From JBGTLU01 sp041743935 (GTDB taxonomy: Bacteria; Bacteroidota; Bacteroidia; Sphingobacteriales; Sphingobacteriaceae), in assembly GCA_041743935.1 (NCBI GenBank), contig JBGTLU010000029.1, positions 1-64,000 of the forward strand: 64,000 nucleotides of DNA, read 5' to 3'. A program made the position numbers and the translations under genes. Of this stretch, positions 40,928-50,497 are shown piece by piece. The notes below the pieces were generated by a model. That model ran no database searches, was not told where the DNA came from, and was given only the letters and a program-made list of their open reading frames with translations. Numbering within the stretch: the first letter of the stretch is position 1; each line of letters opens with the position of its first letter.

Positions 40928-42271
40928 ATGGGAAGAAAAATATTATTAGAGCACATAAACGTTGAAGGGATACATACCTATGATACTTATCGTAAGATGG
41001 GTGGATATAGGTCGGTAGAGAAAGCACTTAAAACCATGTCGCCAGAAGATGTTTTAGAACAGGTAAAAACTTCTGGACTACGAGGAAGAGGTGGTGCGGG
41101 CTTTCCAACGGGTATGAAGTGGAGCTTTTTGGCAAAACCCGAAGGTGTGCCTCGTTATTTGGTTTGTAATGCAGATGAGTCGGAGCCGGGTACCTTTAAA
41201 GACAGATATTTAATGGAAAAAATTCCTCATTTATTAATTGAGGGGATGATTACAAGCAGTTACGCTTTAGGTGCAAACACAGCATATATCTACATAAGAG
41301 GAGAATACTTTTTTATTTTAAGAATTTTAGAAAAAGCCATAGCCGAAGCCTATGCAAATGGTTGGTTGGGCAAAAATATTTTGGGAACAGATTACTCCCT
41401 AGATTTGTATGTTCACCCCGGTGCTGGGGCATACATTTGTGGCGAGGAAACAGCTTTATTAGAATCATTAGAAGGGAAACGAGGTAATCCAAGGATAAAA
41501 CCACCATTCCCGGCAATTGCAGGATTATACGGAGCTCCCACAGTGGTAAATAACGTAGAGACAATTACTGCTGTTGTGCCTATCGTGAATGAAGGTGGCG
41601 ACGAATATGCTAAAACCGGAATTGGAAGAAGCACCGGAACTAAATTGATTTCTGCTTCGGGGAATATTGTTAAACCTGGCGTTTACGAAATTGAAATGGG
41701 ACTTTCGGTAGAAGAGTTTATTTATTCGGATGAATATTGTGGAGGGATTACCAACGGTAAGAGATTGAAAGCAGTGGTTGCAGGAGGTTCTTCTGTGCCA
41801 ATTCTTCCGGCAAATTTAATTCTTAAAACGGAGGCTGGTGAGCAACGCCTAATGAGCTATGAATCTTTGGCTGATGGAGGTTTTGCTAGTGGAACCATGT
41901 TAGGTTCTGGTGGATTTATTGTTTACGATGAAGATGCCTGTATTGTACGTAACACTTGGAATTTCACCCGTTTTTACCACCACGAATCTTGCGGACAATG
42001 TTCACCTTGTAGAGAAGGAACCGGATGGATGGAGAAAGTGCTGCACCGTTTAGAATATGGTCACGGAAAATCCAGTGACATAGATTTGTTGGTTGACGTT
42101 GCAAAGAAAATTGAAGGGAATACTATTTGTCCACTTGGCGATGCAGCAGCATGGCCTGTAGCAAGTGCTATTCGTCATTTCCGCGATGAGTTTGAGTGGC
42201 ATGTAAACGAGCCGGAAGCTTGTTTAGTAGGCAATTATGGCATAAGTGACAAGCATTTACTAGAAGCATAA
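40928..42271 (+). CDS. nuoF: NADH-quinone oxidoreductase subunit F
   Basis: The 51 kDa-type subunit that binds NADH, FMN and a 4Fe-4S cluster. Motifs are GLRGRGGAGFPTGMKWSF (NADH/FMN), NADESEPGTFKDRYLME, GAYICGEETALLESLEG and the cluster cysteines in ESCGQCSPCREG with a fourth in NTICPLG. I choose the ATG at 40928 (MGRKILL), giving 447 residues. A frame opening at 40892 would overlap nuoE and add an unusual 12-residue tail from a TTG codon. Confidence 0.96.
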   Translation: MGRKILLEHINVEGIHTYDTYRKMGGYRSVEKALKTMSPEDVLEQVKTSGLRGRGGAGFPTGMKWSFLAKPEGVPRYLVCNADESEPGTFKDRYLMEKIPHLLIEGMITSSYALGANTAYIYIRGEYFFILRILEKAIAEAYANGWLGKNILGTDYSLDLYVHPGAGAYICGEETALLESLEGKRGNPRIKPPFPAIAGLYGAPTVVNNVETITAVVPIVNEGGDEYAKTGIGRSTGTKLISASGNIVKPGVYEIEMGLSVEEFIYSDEYCGGITNGKRLKAVVAGGSSVPILPANLILKTEAGEQRLMSYESLADGGFASGTMLGSGGFIVYDEDACIVRNTWNFTRFYHHESCGQCSPCREGTGWMEKVLHRLEYGHGKSSDIDLLVDVAKKIEGNTICPLGDAAAWPVASAIRHFRDEFEWHVNEPEACLVGNYGISDKHLLEA

Positions 42272-42274
42272 TAA

Positions 42275-43216
42275 ATGAAAGTAACCATAGATAACATAAC
42301 CATCGAAGTAGAACCAGGTACTACCATCCTCAATGCTGCGCGACAAATTGGAGGAGATGTAGTCCCACCAGCCATGTGTTATTACAGCAAATTGGAAGGA
42401 AGTGGCGGTAAATGTCGCACTTGTTTGGTTAAGGTTAGCAAAGGCTCTGAGAAAGATCCTCGCCCAATGCCAAAATTGGTAGCTTCTTGTCGAACCACGG
42501 TGATGGACGGAATGGAAGTGCAAAATATTACTTCACCAGAAGTATTAGAAGCCAGAAAAGGGGTAGTAGAAATGCTATTAATTAATCATCCTTTAGATTG
42601 CCCAATTTGCGACCAAGCCGGTGAATGCCATTTGCAAGACTTAGCTTATGACCATGGTTCTGAAGGTACTAGGTATGAATTTGAAAGAAGAGAATTTGAT
42701 AAAATAGATATTGGCGATAAGATTCAATTGCACATGACCCGATGCATTTTGTGCTACCGTTGTGTGTACGTTGCTGATCAATTAACCGAAAAACGAGTGC
42801 ATGGAATTATGCATCGCGGTGATAAGGCCGAAATTAGCACTTATATCCAGCAGGTAGTAGAAAACGATTTTTCAGGTAACATGATTGATGTTTGTCCGGT
42901 AGGCGCATTAACAGATAAAACGTTCCGCTTTAAAAACCGTGTTTGGTTTACTAAGCCTGTAAATGCACACCGAGATTGCAAGACTTGCTCCGGAAAAGTT
43001 GTTTTATGGTATAAAGGCGATGATGTATTACGTGTTACTTCGCGCAAAGATGAATTTGGTGAGGCCGAGCAGTTTATTTGCAATACTTGTCGTTTCGATA
43101 CGAAAAAAACAATAGATTGGAATATCGAAGGCCCAAGAAAAATCAGTAAACAATCGGTTATATCAGCCAATCATTACGATATGGATGTTTTATTACCTGT
43201 AATTGATAAGCGATAA
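42275..43216 (+). CDS. nuoG: NADH-quinone oxidoreductase subunit G, short form
   Basis: A 313-residue NuoG that keeps only the iron-sulfur part. An N-terminal 2Fe-2S ferredoxin domain (AMCYYSKLEGSGGKCRTC, then ASCRTTV) is followed by the His/Cys motif HPLDCPICDQAGECHLQDLA. Next come the 4Fe-4S cysteines CILCYRCVYVAD and DVCPVGAL, and a last four-Cys region (DCKTCSG, FICNTCR). The large molybdopterin-like C-terminal domain (some 500 or more residues in other bacteria) is absent. The stop codon is clean and nuoH starts three bases later, so this is not a recent break. Short NuoG proteins seem usual in this group. Confidence 0.93.
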   Translation: MKVTIDNITIEVEPGTTILNAARQIGGDVVPPAMCYYSKLEGSGGKCRTCLVKVSKGSEKDPRPMPKLVASCRTTVMDGMEVQNITSPEVLEARKGVVEMLLINHPLDCPICDQAGECHLQDLAYDHGSEGTRYEFERREFDKIDIGDKIQLHMTRCILCYRCVYVADQLTEKRVHGIMHRGDKAEISTYIQQVVENDFSGNMIDVCPVGALTDKTFRFKNRVWFTKPVNAHRDCKTCSGKVVLWYKGDDVLRVTSRKDEFGEAEQFICNTCRFDTKKTIDWNIEGPRKISKQSVISANHYDMDVLLPVIDKR

Positions 43217-43218
43217 AC

Positions 43219-44256
43219 ATGGATGTAGCATTAATCATTGAAAAAGTAATTTTAATATCTGCAGTATTAGGAGTTAGTCTTGGTATTGCCATGTATACTA
43301 CACTTGCAGAACGTAAAATTGCCGGATTTTTACAGGATAGGGTTGGACCCAATCGTGCAGGCCCGTTCGGATTGCTACAACCTCTTGCAGATGGGGTAAA
43401 ATTATTTACCAAAGAAGAAATCATACCAAGTGGTGCAAGCTCTAGTCTGTTTATTCTGGGGCCTTCTTTAGCTATGCTTACGGCTTGTATAGGTAGTGCC
43501 GTAATTCCTTGGGGACAAGATTTAGTAATAGGCGAAAGAATAGTACCTCTACAAATTGCAGATATTAACGTTGGCATTCTTTATATTTTTGGTGTAGTTG
43601 CTCTAGGAGTTTATGGTATTATGATTGGAGGATGGGCATCTAACAATAAATTCTCTTTATTGGGCGCCATCCGAGCTGCATCGCAAAACATAAGTTATGA
43701 AATTGCCATGGGATTGGCTTTAATTTCGTTGTTGATGATGACAGGTACCCTATCATTAAAAGAGATTGCAGCTCAACAAGAAGGCATAGCATGGAATGTT
43801 TTTTATCAACCATTAGGATTTTTAATATTTTTAGTTTGTGCATTTGCAGAAACCAACCGCACACCATTTGATTTACCAGAGTGCGAAACAGAATTAGTTG
43901 GAGGCTATCATACTGAATACTCCAGCATGAAACTAGGGTTCTATCTTTTTGCGGAATACATCAATATTTTTATTGCATCAGCAGTGATGGCAACCTTATA
44001 TTTTGGTAGTTATAATTTCCCGGGTATGGGCTATTTAGCCGAAATAGGTATTGGACAAAACATCATCACCTTATTGGGAACATTGGCATTATTTGCCAAA
44101 ATTTTATTCTTTATTTTCTTCTTTATTTGGGTTAGATGGACCGTTCCGCGTTTCCGCTACGATCAATTAATGAAATTAGGATGGAATGTTTTAATACCCT
44201 TGGCAATAGCAAATATTGCTATTACAGGGGCAGTAATTTTATATTTTGATAGATAA
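43219..44256 (+). CDS. nuoH: NADH-quinone oxidoreductase subunit H
   Basis: A 345-residue membrane subunit linking the quinone site to the proton-pumping arm, with about eight helices. Signatures are ERKIAGFLQDRVGPNRAGPF, the EISYE-like NISYEIAMGLALISLLMM segment and the ETNRTPFDLPECETELVGGY motif. The final helices end in WVRWTVPRFRYDQLMKLGW. It is followed by a 68-base gap filled by a short purine-rich repeat. Confidence 0.97.
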   Translation: MDVALIIEKVILISAVLGVSLGIAMYTTLAERKIAGFLQDRVGPNRAGPFGLLQPLADGVKLFTKEEIIPSGASSSLFILGPSLAMLTACIGSAVIPWGQDLVIGERIVPLQIADINVGILYIFGVVALGVYGIMIGGWASNNKFSLLGAIRAASQNISYEIAMGLALISLLMMTGTLSLKEIAAQQEGIAWNVFYQPLGFLIFLVCAFAETNRTPFDLPECETELVGGYHTEYSSMKLGFYLFAEYINIFIASAVMATLYFGSYNFPGMGYLAEIGIGQNIITLLGTLALFAKILFFIFFFIWVRWTVPRFRYDQLMKLGWNVLIPLAIANIAITGAVILYFDR

Positions 44257-44265
44257 TTTAGAGGT

Positions 44266-44320
44266 CGGAAATAAGAAGTCAGAGTTTAAGTCAGAGTTAG
44301 AGTATAAGTCAGAGTCAAAG
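44266..44320. repeat. Purine-rich repeat (AAGTCAGAGT x3) inside the nuo operon
   Basis: AAGTCAGAGT occurs at 44276-44285, 44288-44297 and 44306-44315, with related TTAGAGT and GGAAATAAG pieces between. It fills the nuoH-nuoI gap, the only long untranslated spacer within nuoB-nuoN. It has no start codon and no stable hairpin that I can see. Confidence 0.75.
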
Positions 44321-44324
44321 TAAA

Positions 44325-44816
44325 ATGCAAGCATTAACTAAACGTAAAAAAGTACTTGAGAAAAAACCCATGAATTTTTGGGAGCGGATGTATCTGCCTG
44401 CCATTGTTCAAGGTTTGGGCATCACCATAAAACACCTTTTTAAGAAAAGAACAACCATCTATTATCCAGAAGAGCAAAGAGAATTTTCGGTTAATTATAG
44501 AGGATTACATTCACTAAAGAGAGATGAAGAAGGACGAGAACGTTGCACAGCTTGCGGATTATGCGCACTTTCTTGCCCAGCAGAAGCAATAACCATGAAA
44601 TCTGCCGAACGTACAGCAGACGAAAAACACTTATATCGCGAAGAAAAATATGCATCGGTTTATGAAATAAACATGCTCAGATGTATTTTTTGCGGATTTT
44701 GTGAAGAAGCTTGTCCTAAAGAAGCCATTTACTTAGACGGAAATATAGCTCCAGCAGACTTTAACCGAACTGATTTTATTTATGGTAAGGATAAGTTACT
44801 AGAACCTAAAAAATAA
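44325..44816 (+). CDS. nuoI: NADH-quinone oxidoreductase subunit I
   Basis: A 163-residue ferredoxin-like subunit with two 4Fe-4S clusters, passing electrons to NuoB. The two cluster motifs are CTACGLCALSCPAEA and CIFCGFCEEACPKEA. The N-terminal part is amphipathic and sits on the membrane arm. The gene follows the purine-rich repeat by a few bases. Confidence 0.97.
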   Translation: MQALTKRKKVLEKKPMNFWERMYLPAIVQGLGITIKHLFKKRTTIYYPEEQREFSVNYRGLHSLKRDEEGRERCTACGLCALSCPAEAITMKSAERTADEKHLYREEKYASVYEINMLRCIFCGFCEEACPKEAIYLDGNIAPADFNRTDFIYGKDKLLEPKK

Positions 44817-44843
44817 AAACCTAAATTCGCGGCATAAACCGAT

Positions 44844-45350
44844 ATGACCTTAACCCAGTCTTTATTTTATTTCTTAGCTTTTGTTGCCATTTTCAGTTCA
44901 CTGATGGTAATCCTAGCCCGAAATCCAATACATAGTGTATTGTATTTAATCTTAACGTTTTTCACCTTCACCGGTCATTATATTTTATTGAATGCGCAGT
45001 TTTTGGCAGTAGTAAATATCATCGTGTATGCCGGTGCCATCATGGTTTTATTCTTATTTGTGTTGATGTTGTTGAACCTAAACGAAGAATCGGAACCACC
45101 AAAAAGTAATTACATAAAATTTGCAGGTATTATCGCTGGAGGCATACTTTTAATAACCATCGTTGCATCACTCAAATCTTTGGATGTATCCTCGCCGGTA
45201 CAACTAAAAAATGCCGATATAGGTTTGGTAAAAGATTTAGGTAGAGTGTTATTTACCGAATATGTATTCCCATTCGAAGTGTCATCTGTTCTTTTGCTAT
45301 CGGCTATGGTAGGAGCAGTATTATTAGCCAGAAAGGAGCCAAGGGTATAA
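44844..45350 (+). CDS. nuoJ: NADH-quinone oxidoreductase subunit J
   Basis: A 168-residue five-helix membrane subunit. The family motifs ARNPIHSVLYLILTFFTFTG and VVNIIVYAGAIMVLFLFVLM are clear. The stop is one base before the nuoK ATG. Confidence 0.96.
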   Translation: MTLTQSLFYFLAFVAIFSSLMVILARNPIHSVLYLILTFFTFTGHYILLNAQFLAVVNIIVYAGAIMVLFLFVLMLLNLNEESEPPKSNYIKFAGIIAGGILLITIVASLKSLDVSSPVQLKNADIGLVKDLGRVLFTEYVFPFEVSSVLLLSAMVGAVLLARKEPRV

Positions 45351-45351
45351 C

Positions 45352-45681
45352 ATGGAAAATTTAACACAAGCCATGCAGTTGGTTCCAATTAATCACTACG
45401 TGTTGTTTAGTGCAATCATATTTGTTATTGGAGTAATTGGTGTGCTAACTCGCCGAAATGCTATCGTAATTTTTATGTCGGTTGAGTTAATGCTTAATGC
45501 AGTAAACCTCCTTTTGGCAGCATTTTCTGCTTATTGGGGCGATGCAACCGGGCAAGTATTTGTATTTTTTGTGATGGTAGTTGCTGCTGCCGAAGCCGCT
45601 GTCGGATTAGCAATCATTGTGATGGTTTATCGCAATACCGGCTCTACCGATGTGAATGTATTAAATAAATTAAAACATTAA
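45352..45681 (+). CDS. nuoK: NADH-quinone oxidoreductase subunit K
   Basis: A 109-residue three-helix subunit of the MnhC/NuoK family. It has the functional Glu residues in FMSVELMLNAVNLLLAAF and AAAEAAVGLAIIVMVYR. It starts one base after nuoJ, with likely translational coupling. Confidence 0.96.
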   Translation: MENLTQAMQLVPINHYVLFSAIIFVIGVIGVLTRRNAIVIFMSVELMLNAVNLLLAAFSAYWGDATGQVFVFFVMVVAAAEAAVGLAIIVMVYRNTGSTDVNVLNKLKH

Positions 45682-45708
45682 CTAGCCCAAAGGCTACAGA
45701 ATATAGAT

Positions 45709-47619
45709 ATGTTAGATATTGTTTGGCTTATTCCTGTTCTACCTCTAATTGGCTTTTTGCTAAACGGACTTTTAGGTAAAAATTTACCAGAAAAGGTAGT
45801 TGGCACCATTGGATCATTAGCAGTATTTGCATCTTTTGTCTTAAGTGTTGGTGTTTTTATAGAAATTCAATCTTTAGAGGTTAAACAATTTGTTTTACCC
45901 ATTTTTGATTGGATTCAGATCGGCACATTAAGTATTCCGTTTTCTTTTTTAATTGATCCATTAACCTGTATCATGTTACTGGTTATAACTGGAGTTGGCA
46001 CACTAATTCATATCTACTCCATAGGATATATGCACAACGATGAGGGATTTTATCGTTTTTTCTCCTACCTGAATCTGTTCGTGTTTTTCATGTTATTACT
46101 TGTAATGGGTTCTAACTATGTGGTCATGTTTATAGGCTGGGAAGGTGTAGGATTATGTTCTTATTTGCTTATCGGTTTTTGGTTTAAAAATCAGAACTAT
46201 AATAGCGCCGCAAAAAAAGCATTTATCATGAATCGCATCGGTGATTTAGGTTTTTTACTTGGTGTGTTTATGATTATTGAGCATTTTGGTTCGGTAGAAT
46301 ACACCCAGGTTATGGCTACTGCTACCACCATGCCAATGGGCACAACCGTTATCACTACCATCACCCTATTATTATTTATCGGCGCAATGGGTAAAAGTGC
46401 CCAAATACCATTATACACTTGGTTGCCAGATGCCATGGCCGGGCCAACACCGGTATCGGCATTAATACATGCTGCCACCATGGTTACAGCAGGTATTTAT
46501 ATGATTGCACGCTCAAATGTTTTATATACCCTAGCTCCTGTATCTCTTCATGTAATTGCCATCATTGGATTAGTTACTGCTGTTTTTGCAGCTACCATTG
46601 CATTAAGTCAAACGGATATCAAAAAAATATTGGCTTACTCAACGGTAAGTCAGCTTGGCTATATGTTCTTGGGTTTAGGAGTAGGAGCATATGTTGGTGC
46701 AATATTTCATTTAATGACTCATGCTTTCTTTAAAGCATTATTGTTTTTAGGAGCGGGCAGTGTTATTCATGCCATGAGCAATGAACAAGATATCCGTAAG
46801 ATGGGCGGATTGAAAAAAGCCCTACCAATTACGTTTATCACCATGCTTATAGGAACCATTGCCATTGCCGGAATACCGCCATTAGCCGGGTTTTTCTCTA
46901 AAGATGAAATTTTAGCATATGCATTTTCCCATAACCCAATGCTTTGGTTAATTGGTGCAGTAGGAGCAATATTAACAGCATTTTACATGTTCAGAATGCT
47001 ATATGTGACATTTTATGGTACGTTCAGAGGTACAGAAGCACAGCATAAACATCTACACGAATCACCAAAAACCATTACAATTCCTTTAATTATTTTAGCA
47101 GTTTTATCTATCATAGGTGGATGGGTTGGTATTCCGGAAGCATTGCACGGAACGCATTATTTAGCAAATTTCTTGGCACCTGTTTTCGAAACATCTGCAT
47201 TGCTTATGCCGCATGCTAAGCTATCTCATCAAACAGAATATATCTTAATGGGAGTTTCTATAGTGTTAATGGTTTCTGCCATTGCATTTGCCTATTTCCG
47301 TTATGTTAAAGGAGGAAGAGTTCCTGCTCAAGATTCGGTAAAGAAAAGTTTAATTGCAGATTTGTCTTACAATAAATATTATGTAGATGAACTTTATGAA
47401 ACAACCATTACCAAACCATTAAATTGGTTTTCTGGGATATTTTTTAGGGTGATAGATGTAGCTTTAATTGATGGAATAGTAAATGGATTTGGTAAAACAA
47501 CCAATTGGGCAGCATCGCAAATGCGTCTATTACAAACCGGATTAGTAGGAAGCTATGTGTTTGCAATGGTAATAGGGGTAATAATTATGTTTTTGATTAA
47601 CTACATTATTTTTTGGTAA
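45709..47619 (+). CDS. nuoL: NADH-quinone oxidoreductase subunit L
   Basis: A 636-residue antiporter-like proton-pumping subunit with about 16 helices. It has the conserved FIGWEGVGLCSYLLIGFW, PLYTWLPDAMAGPTPVSALI (with functional Lys/His), STVSQLGYMFLGLGVGAY and HAFFKALLFLGAGSVIH segments. The C-terminal lateral helix region is present at normal length. Order in the operon is canonical. Confidence 0.97.
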   Translation: MLDIVWLIPVLPLIGFLLNGLLGKNLPEKVVGTIGSLAVFASFVLSVGVFIEIQSLEVKQFVLPIFDWIQIGTLSIPFSFLIDPLTCIMLLVITGVGTLIHIYSIGYMHNDEGFYRFFSYLNLFVFFMLLLVMGSNYVVMFIGWEGVGLCSYLLIGFWFKNQNYNSAAKKAFIMNRIGDLGFLLGVFMIIEHFGSVEYTQVMATATTMPMGTTVITTITLLLFIGAMGKSAQIPLYTWLPDAMAGPTPVSALIHAATMVTAGIYMIARSNVLYTLAPVSLHVIAIIGLVTAVFAATIALSQTDIKKILAYSTVSQLGYMFLGLGVGAYVGAIFHLMTHAFFKALLFLGAGSVIHAMSNEQDIRKMGGLKKALPITFITMLIGTIAIAGIPPLAGFFSKDEILAYAFSHNPMLWLIGAVGAILTAFYMFRMLYVTFYGTFRGTEAQHKHLHESPKTITIPLIILAVLSIIGGWVGIPEALHGTHYLANFLAPVFETSALLMPHAKLSHQTEYILMGVSIVLMVSAIAFAYFRYVKGGRVPAQDSVKKSLIADLSYNKYYVDELYETTITKPLNWFSGIFFRVIDVALIDGIVNGFGKTTNWAASQMRLLQTGLVGSYVFAMVIGVIIMFLINYIIFW

Positions 47620-47624
47620 ACTAG

Positions 47625-49082
47625 ATGATTACGATAAGCTTACTTCTTTTACCTATAATCGCAGCTGTACTAATCTTAATAGTTAGTAAAGAGCAGGCTA
47701 AGCACTGGGCATTAGCGTTTAGTTGTGCCAATTTGGGGGTAGCTCTCTTTGCTCTATCTCAGTTTGAAACAAATGCAACAACCCAGTTTTTGGTAGATAT
47801 TCCTTGGATTTCTGAGTTTGGTATTCATTTCAAAGCGGGTATAGATGGCATAAGCATGGTGATGGTTTTATTAACTACAGGTTTATATCCACTCATCCTA
47901 TTATCTAGCTTTAAACAAGAAATTAATAATTCACGTGCTTTTTATTCCCTTATCCTGTTTATGCAAGCCGGTTTGCTCGGTGTTTTTGTTGCATTAGATG
48001 GTTTCTTATTTTATTTAAGTTGGGAGATTGCTTTAATACCTGTTTACTTTTTGGCAGCTTATTGGGGTGGCGAAGATCGAATCCGAGTAACTTTTAAATT
48101 CTTCATTTATACCATAGTTGGTAGTTTGTTTATGTTGGTTGCTATCATTTACCTGTATTTACAAACCCCAGATCAAACCTTTGGCTACGATTCTTTTATT
48201 AATACGGTACTTTCGCAAAACCAAGAATGCTGGGTGTTTTTAGCATTTTTCTTAGCATTTGCTATTAAAATTCCAATTTTCCCATTGCATACTTGGCAGC
48301 CCGATACCTATACCACTTCACCATCTACAGCTACCATGCTTTTATCAGGCATTATGCTAAAAATGGGTATTTATGGACTTATTCGTTGGTTGATTCCTAT
48401 AGTGCCAAATGCCTTTATGCAATACCATGATATCGTTTTAGTATTATGTGTTATAGGGATTATATATGCTTCCATCATTGCTTTTACTCAAAGAGATATT
48501 AAAAGACTTATTGCTTACTCTTCCATAGCACACGTTGGCTTAATAGCGGCAGGTGTGTTTGCATTTAATGTTTCGGGTTTACAAGGCGCAATGATCCAAA
48601 TGATAAACCATGGTATCAACGTAGTAGGTATTTTCTTCATCATCAGCATAATTGAGCAAAGAACCAAAACCAGAGAAAGTTTAAACCTTGGAGGAATAGC
48701 AAATTTGGCCCCGGTGCTAAGTATTTGTTTCATGATTTTATTACTAGGTAGCGTGGGTTTACCACTTACCAATGGTTTTATTGGAGAATTTATGCTATTA
48801 AATGGTTTGTATGAACACAGTATAACATATGCTGTTTTCGGCGGATTAACCATTATTTTAGGTGCAGTATATATGTTAAGAATGTATCAGAAAGTAATGT
48901 TAGGTGAAGTAAATGGCACCACACAAGAGTTTAAAGATATTAGCGGATCAGAAAAAATTGTATTGTTTACCCTTTCTGCTCTAGTAATATTCCTAGGAAT
49001 ATATCCGCAAGCTATTTTGGGGATTTCTGAGGCAGCAATAAACAATTTGATTGAACTAGTTAATTTTAAATTAGGTAATTAA
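47625..49082 (+). CDS. nuoM: NADH-quinone oxidoreductase subunit M
   Basis: A 485-residue antiporter-like proton-pumping subunit with about 14 helices. It has SWEIALIPVYFLAAYWG (functional Glu), FPLHTWQPDTYTTSPSTAT, YSSIAHVGLIAAGVFAFN and GLPLTNGFIGEF. Starts five bases after nuoL and is followed by nuoN after three bases. Confidence 0.97.
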   Translation: MITISLLLLPIIAAVLILIVSKEQAKHWALAFSCANLGVALFALSQFETNATTQFLVDIPWISEFGIHFKAGIDGISMVMVLLTTGLYPLILLSSFKQEINNSRAFYSLILFMQAGLLGVFVALDGFLFYLSWEIALIPVYFLAAYWGGEDRIRVTFKFFIYTIVGSLFMLVAIIYLYLQTPDQTFGYDSFINTVLSQNQECWVFLAFFLAFAIKIPIFPLHTWQPDTYTTSPSTATMLLSGIMLKMGIYGLIRWLIPIVPNAFMQYHDIVLVLCVIGIIYASIIAFTQRDIKRLIAYSSIAHVGLIAAGVFAFNVSGLQGAMIQMINHGINVVGIFFIISIIEQRTKTRESLNLGGIANLAPVLSICFMILLLGSVGLPLTNGFIGEFMLLNGLYEHSITYAVFGGLTIILGAVYMLRMYQKVMLGEVNGTTQEFKDISGSEKIVLFTLSALVIFLGIYPQAILGISEAAINNLIELVNFKLGN

Positions 49083-49085
49083 GCA

Positions 49086-50456
49086 ATGGTATCCATCATA
49101 ATATTAGTCATAATTAGTATTCTTCTATTATTCATGGGTTTATATAAAGCCCAAAAATACCTTTTGCCAGTTACTGTAATTTCATTATTTGCTGCAGTAA
49201 TTATGGCCATTTTGCAGTGGAATGGAGCCATGCAAGAGTACTTTGCTCACATGTTTGTGTTCGATAATTTTGCTATTTCATTTACCGTTGTCATGTTAGG
49301 TGCTTCTGCACTGATTTTTGTATTAACCAAAGAGTATTTCGAAAAAATAAGTAATAACGTTGCAGAATATTATGCACTATTATTATTTGTATTGATAGGA
49401 GCAATATGCATGGTATCGTTCACCAATTTATCCATGCTTTTTATTGGGATAGAAATTTTATCTGTAAGCTTATATATTTTGGCCGGCATTCGTAAACACG
49501 ATACATCATCTAACGAAGCAGCATTAAAATATTTCTTGCTCGGAGCATTTTCCACCTGTTTTTTATTATTTGGTATCGCATTAATTTATGGCGCTACAGG
49601 TACGTTTGATATTGCTTTAATTGCCGAACGGGCCGGTAACAACCCAGTGTTTTTTACAAGTGGCATTCTATTAATGATGATTGCCATGGCATTTAAAATT
49701 GGTGCAGCCCCATTTCATTTCTGGACTCCCGATGTATATACCGGCTCCCCATCCATGATTTCGGTATTCATGTCGACAGTTGTAAAAATAGCTGGCATTG
49801 CAGCTTTCTTACGTTTATTTGATAATGCATTTGGCGGAGTAACCGAATCATGGGCCCTAAGTTTAGCTGTTATTGCTGCAATTACTTTAGTTATTGGAAA
49901 TATAACTGCCGTTTTTCAGGATAATTTTAAACGATTATTAGCCTACTCAAGCATAGCACATGCAGGCTATTTAGTTATGGCTGTTGTGTCATTAGGAGAA
50001 AATTCAGCTACTTCTATCTTGTTTTATTCCATTGCATATAGTGCTGCAACAATAGCTGCTTTTGCTATCATGATATTAGTTAAAGCAGATAGAGGAAGCA
50101 ACCAGATTTCAGCATTTAATGGACTATCTAAAACGAACCCATTTTTAGCCTTAGTGTTAACCATATCCATGACTTCACTGGCTGGTATTCCGCTTACCGC
50201 TGGGTTCATTGGCAAATTCTTAGTGTTTAACACGGCTTTGCAAGGGGGCCATCTTTGGCTAGTACTATTGGCAGTTGTAACTGCGTTAATAGGTATCTAT
50301 TATTATTTCAAGGTAATCATAGCTATGTATTTTAACAACACAGTTTCTGATGCTGTAGTGCCCGTAAACAACAACTACAAATTTGTGTTAACCTTTGTTG
50401 CCATAATTACATTAATTTTGGGAATTATTCCTGGTGTAATTACCGGAATTATCTAG
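49086..50456 (+). CDS. nuoN: NADH-quinone oxidoreductase subunit N
   Basis: A 456-residue antiporter-like proton-pumping subunit. Motifs are FIGIEILSVSLYILAGI, the Lys-containing APFHFWTPDVYTGSPSMIS, LLAYSSIAHAGYLVMAV and AGIPLTAGFIGKF. It is the last gene of the operon. No strong terminator is visible before the DedA gene 41 bases later, so some readthrough is possible. Confidence 0.97.
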   Translation: MVSIIILVIISILLLFMGLYKAQKYLLPVTVISLFAAVIMAILQWNGAMQEYFAHMFVFDNFAISFTVVMLGASALIFVLTKEYFEKISNNVAEYYALLLFVLIGAICMVSFTNLSMLFIGIEILSVSLYILAGIRKHDTSSNEAALKYFLLGAFSTCFLLFGIALIYGATGTFDIALIAERAGNNPVFFTSGILLMMIAMAFKIGAAPFHFWTPDVYTGSPSMISVFMSTVVKIAGIAAFLRLFDNAFGGVTESWALSLAVIAAITLVIGNITAVFQDNFKRLLAYSSIAHAGYLVMAVVSLGENSATSILFYSIAYSAATIAAFAIMILVKADRGSNQISAFNGLSKTNPFLALVLTISMTSLAGIPLTAGFIGKFLVFNTALQGGHLWLVLLAVVTALIGIYYYFKVIIAMYFNNTVSDAVVPVNNNYKFVLTFVAIITLILGIIPGVITGII

Positions 50457-50497
50457 CATAATCAACCTAAAAAATTTATAGAATTTATACAGAATAC

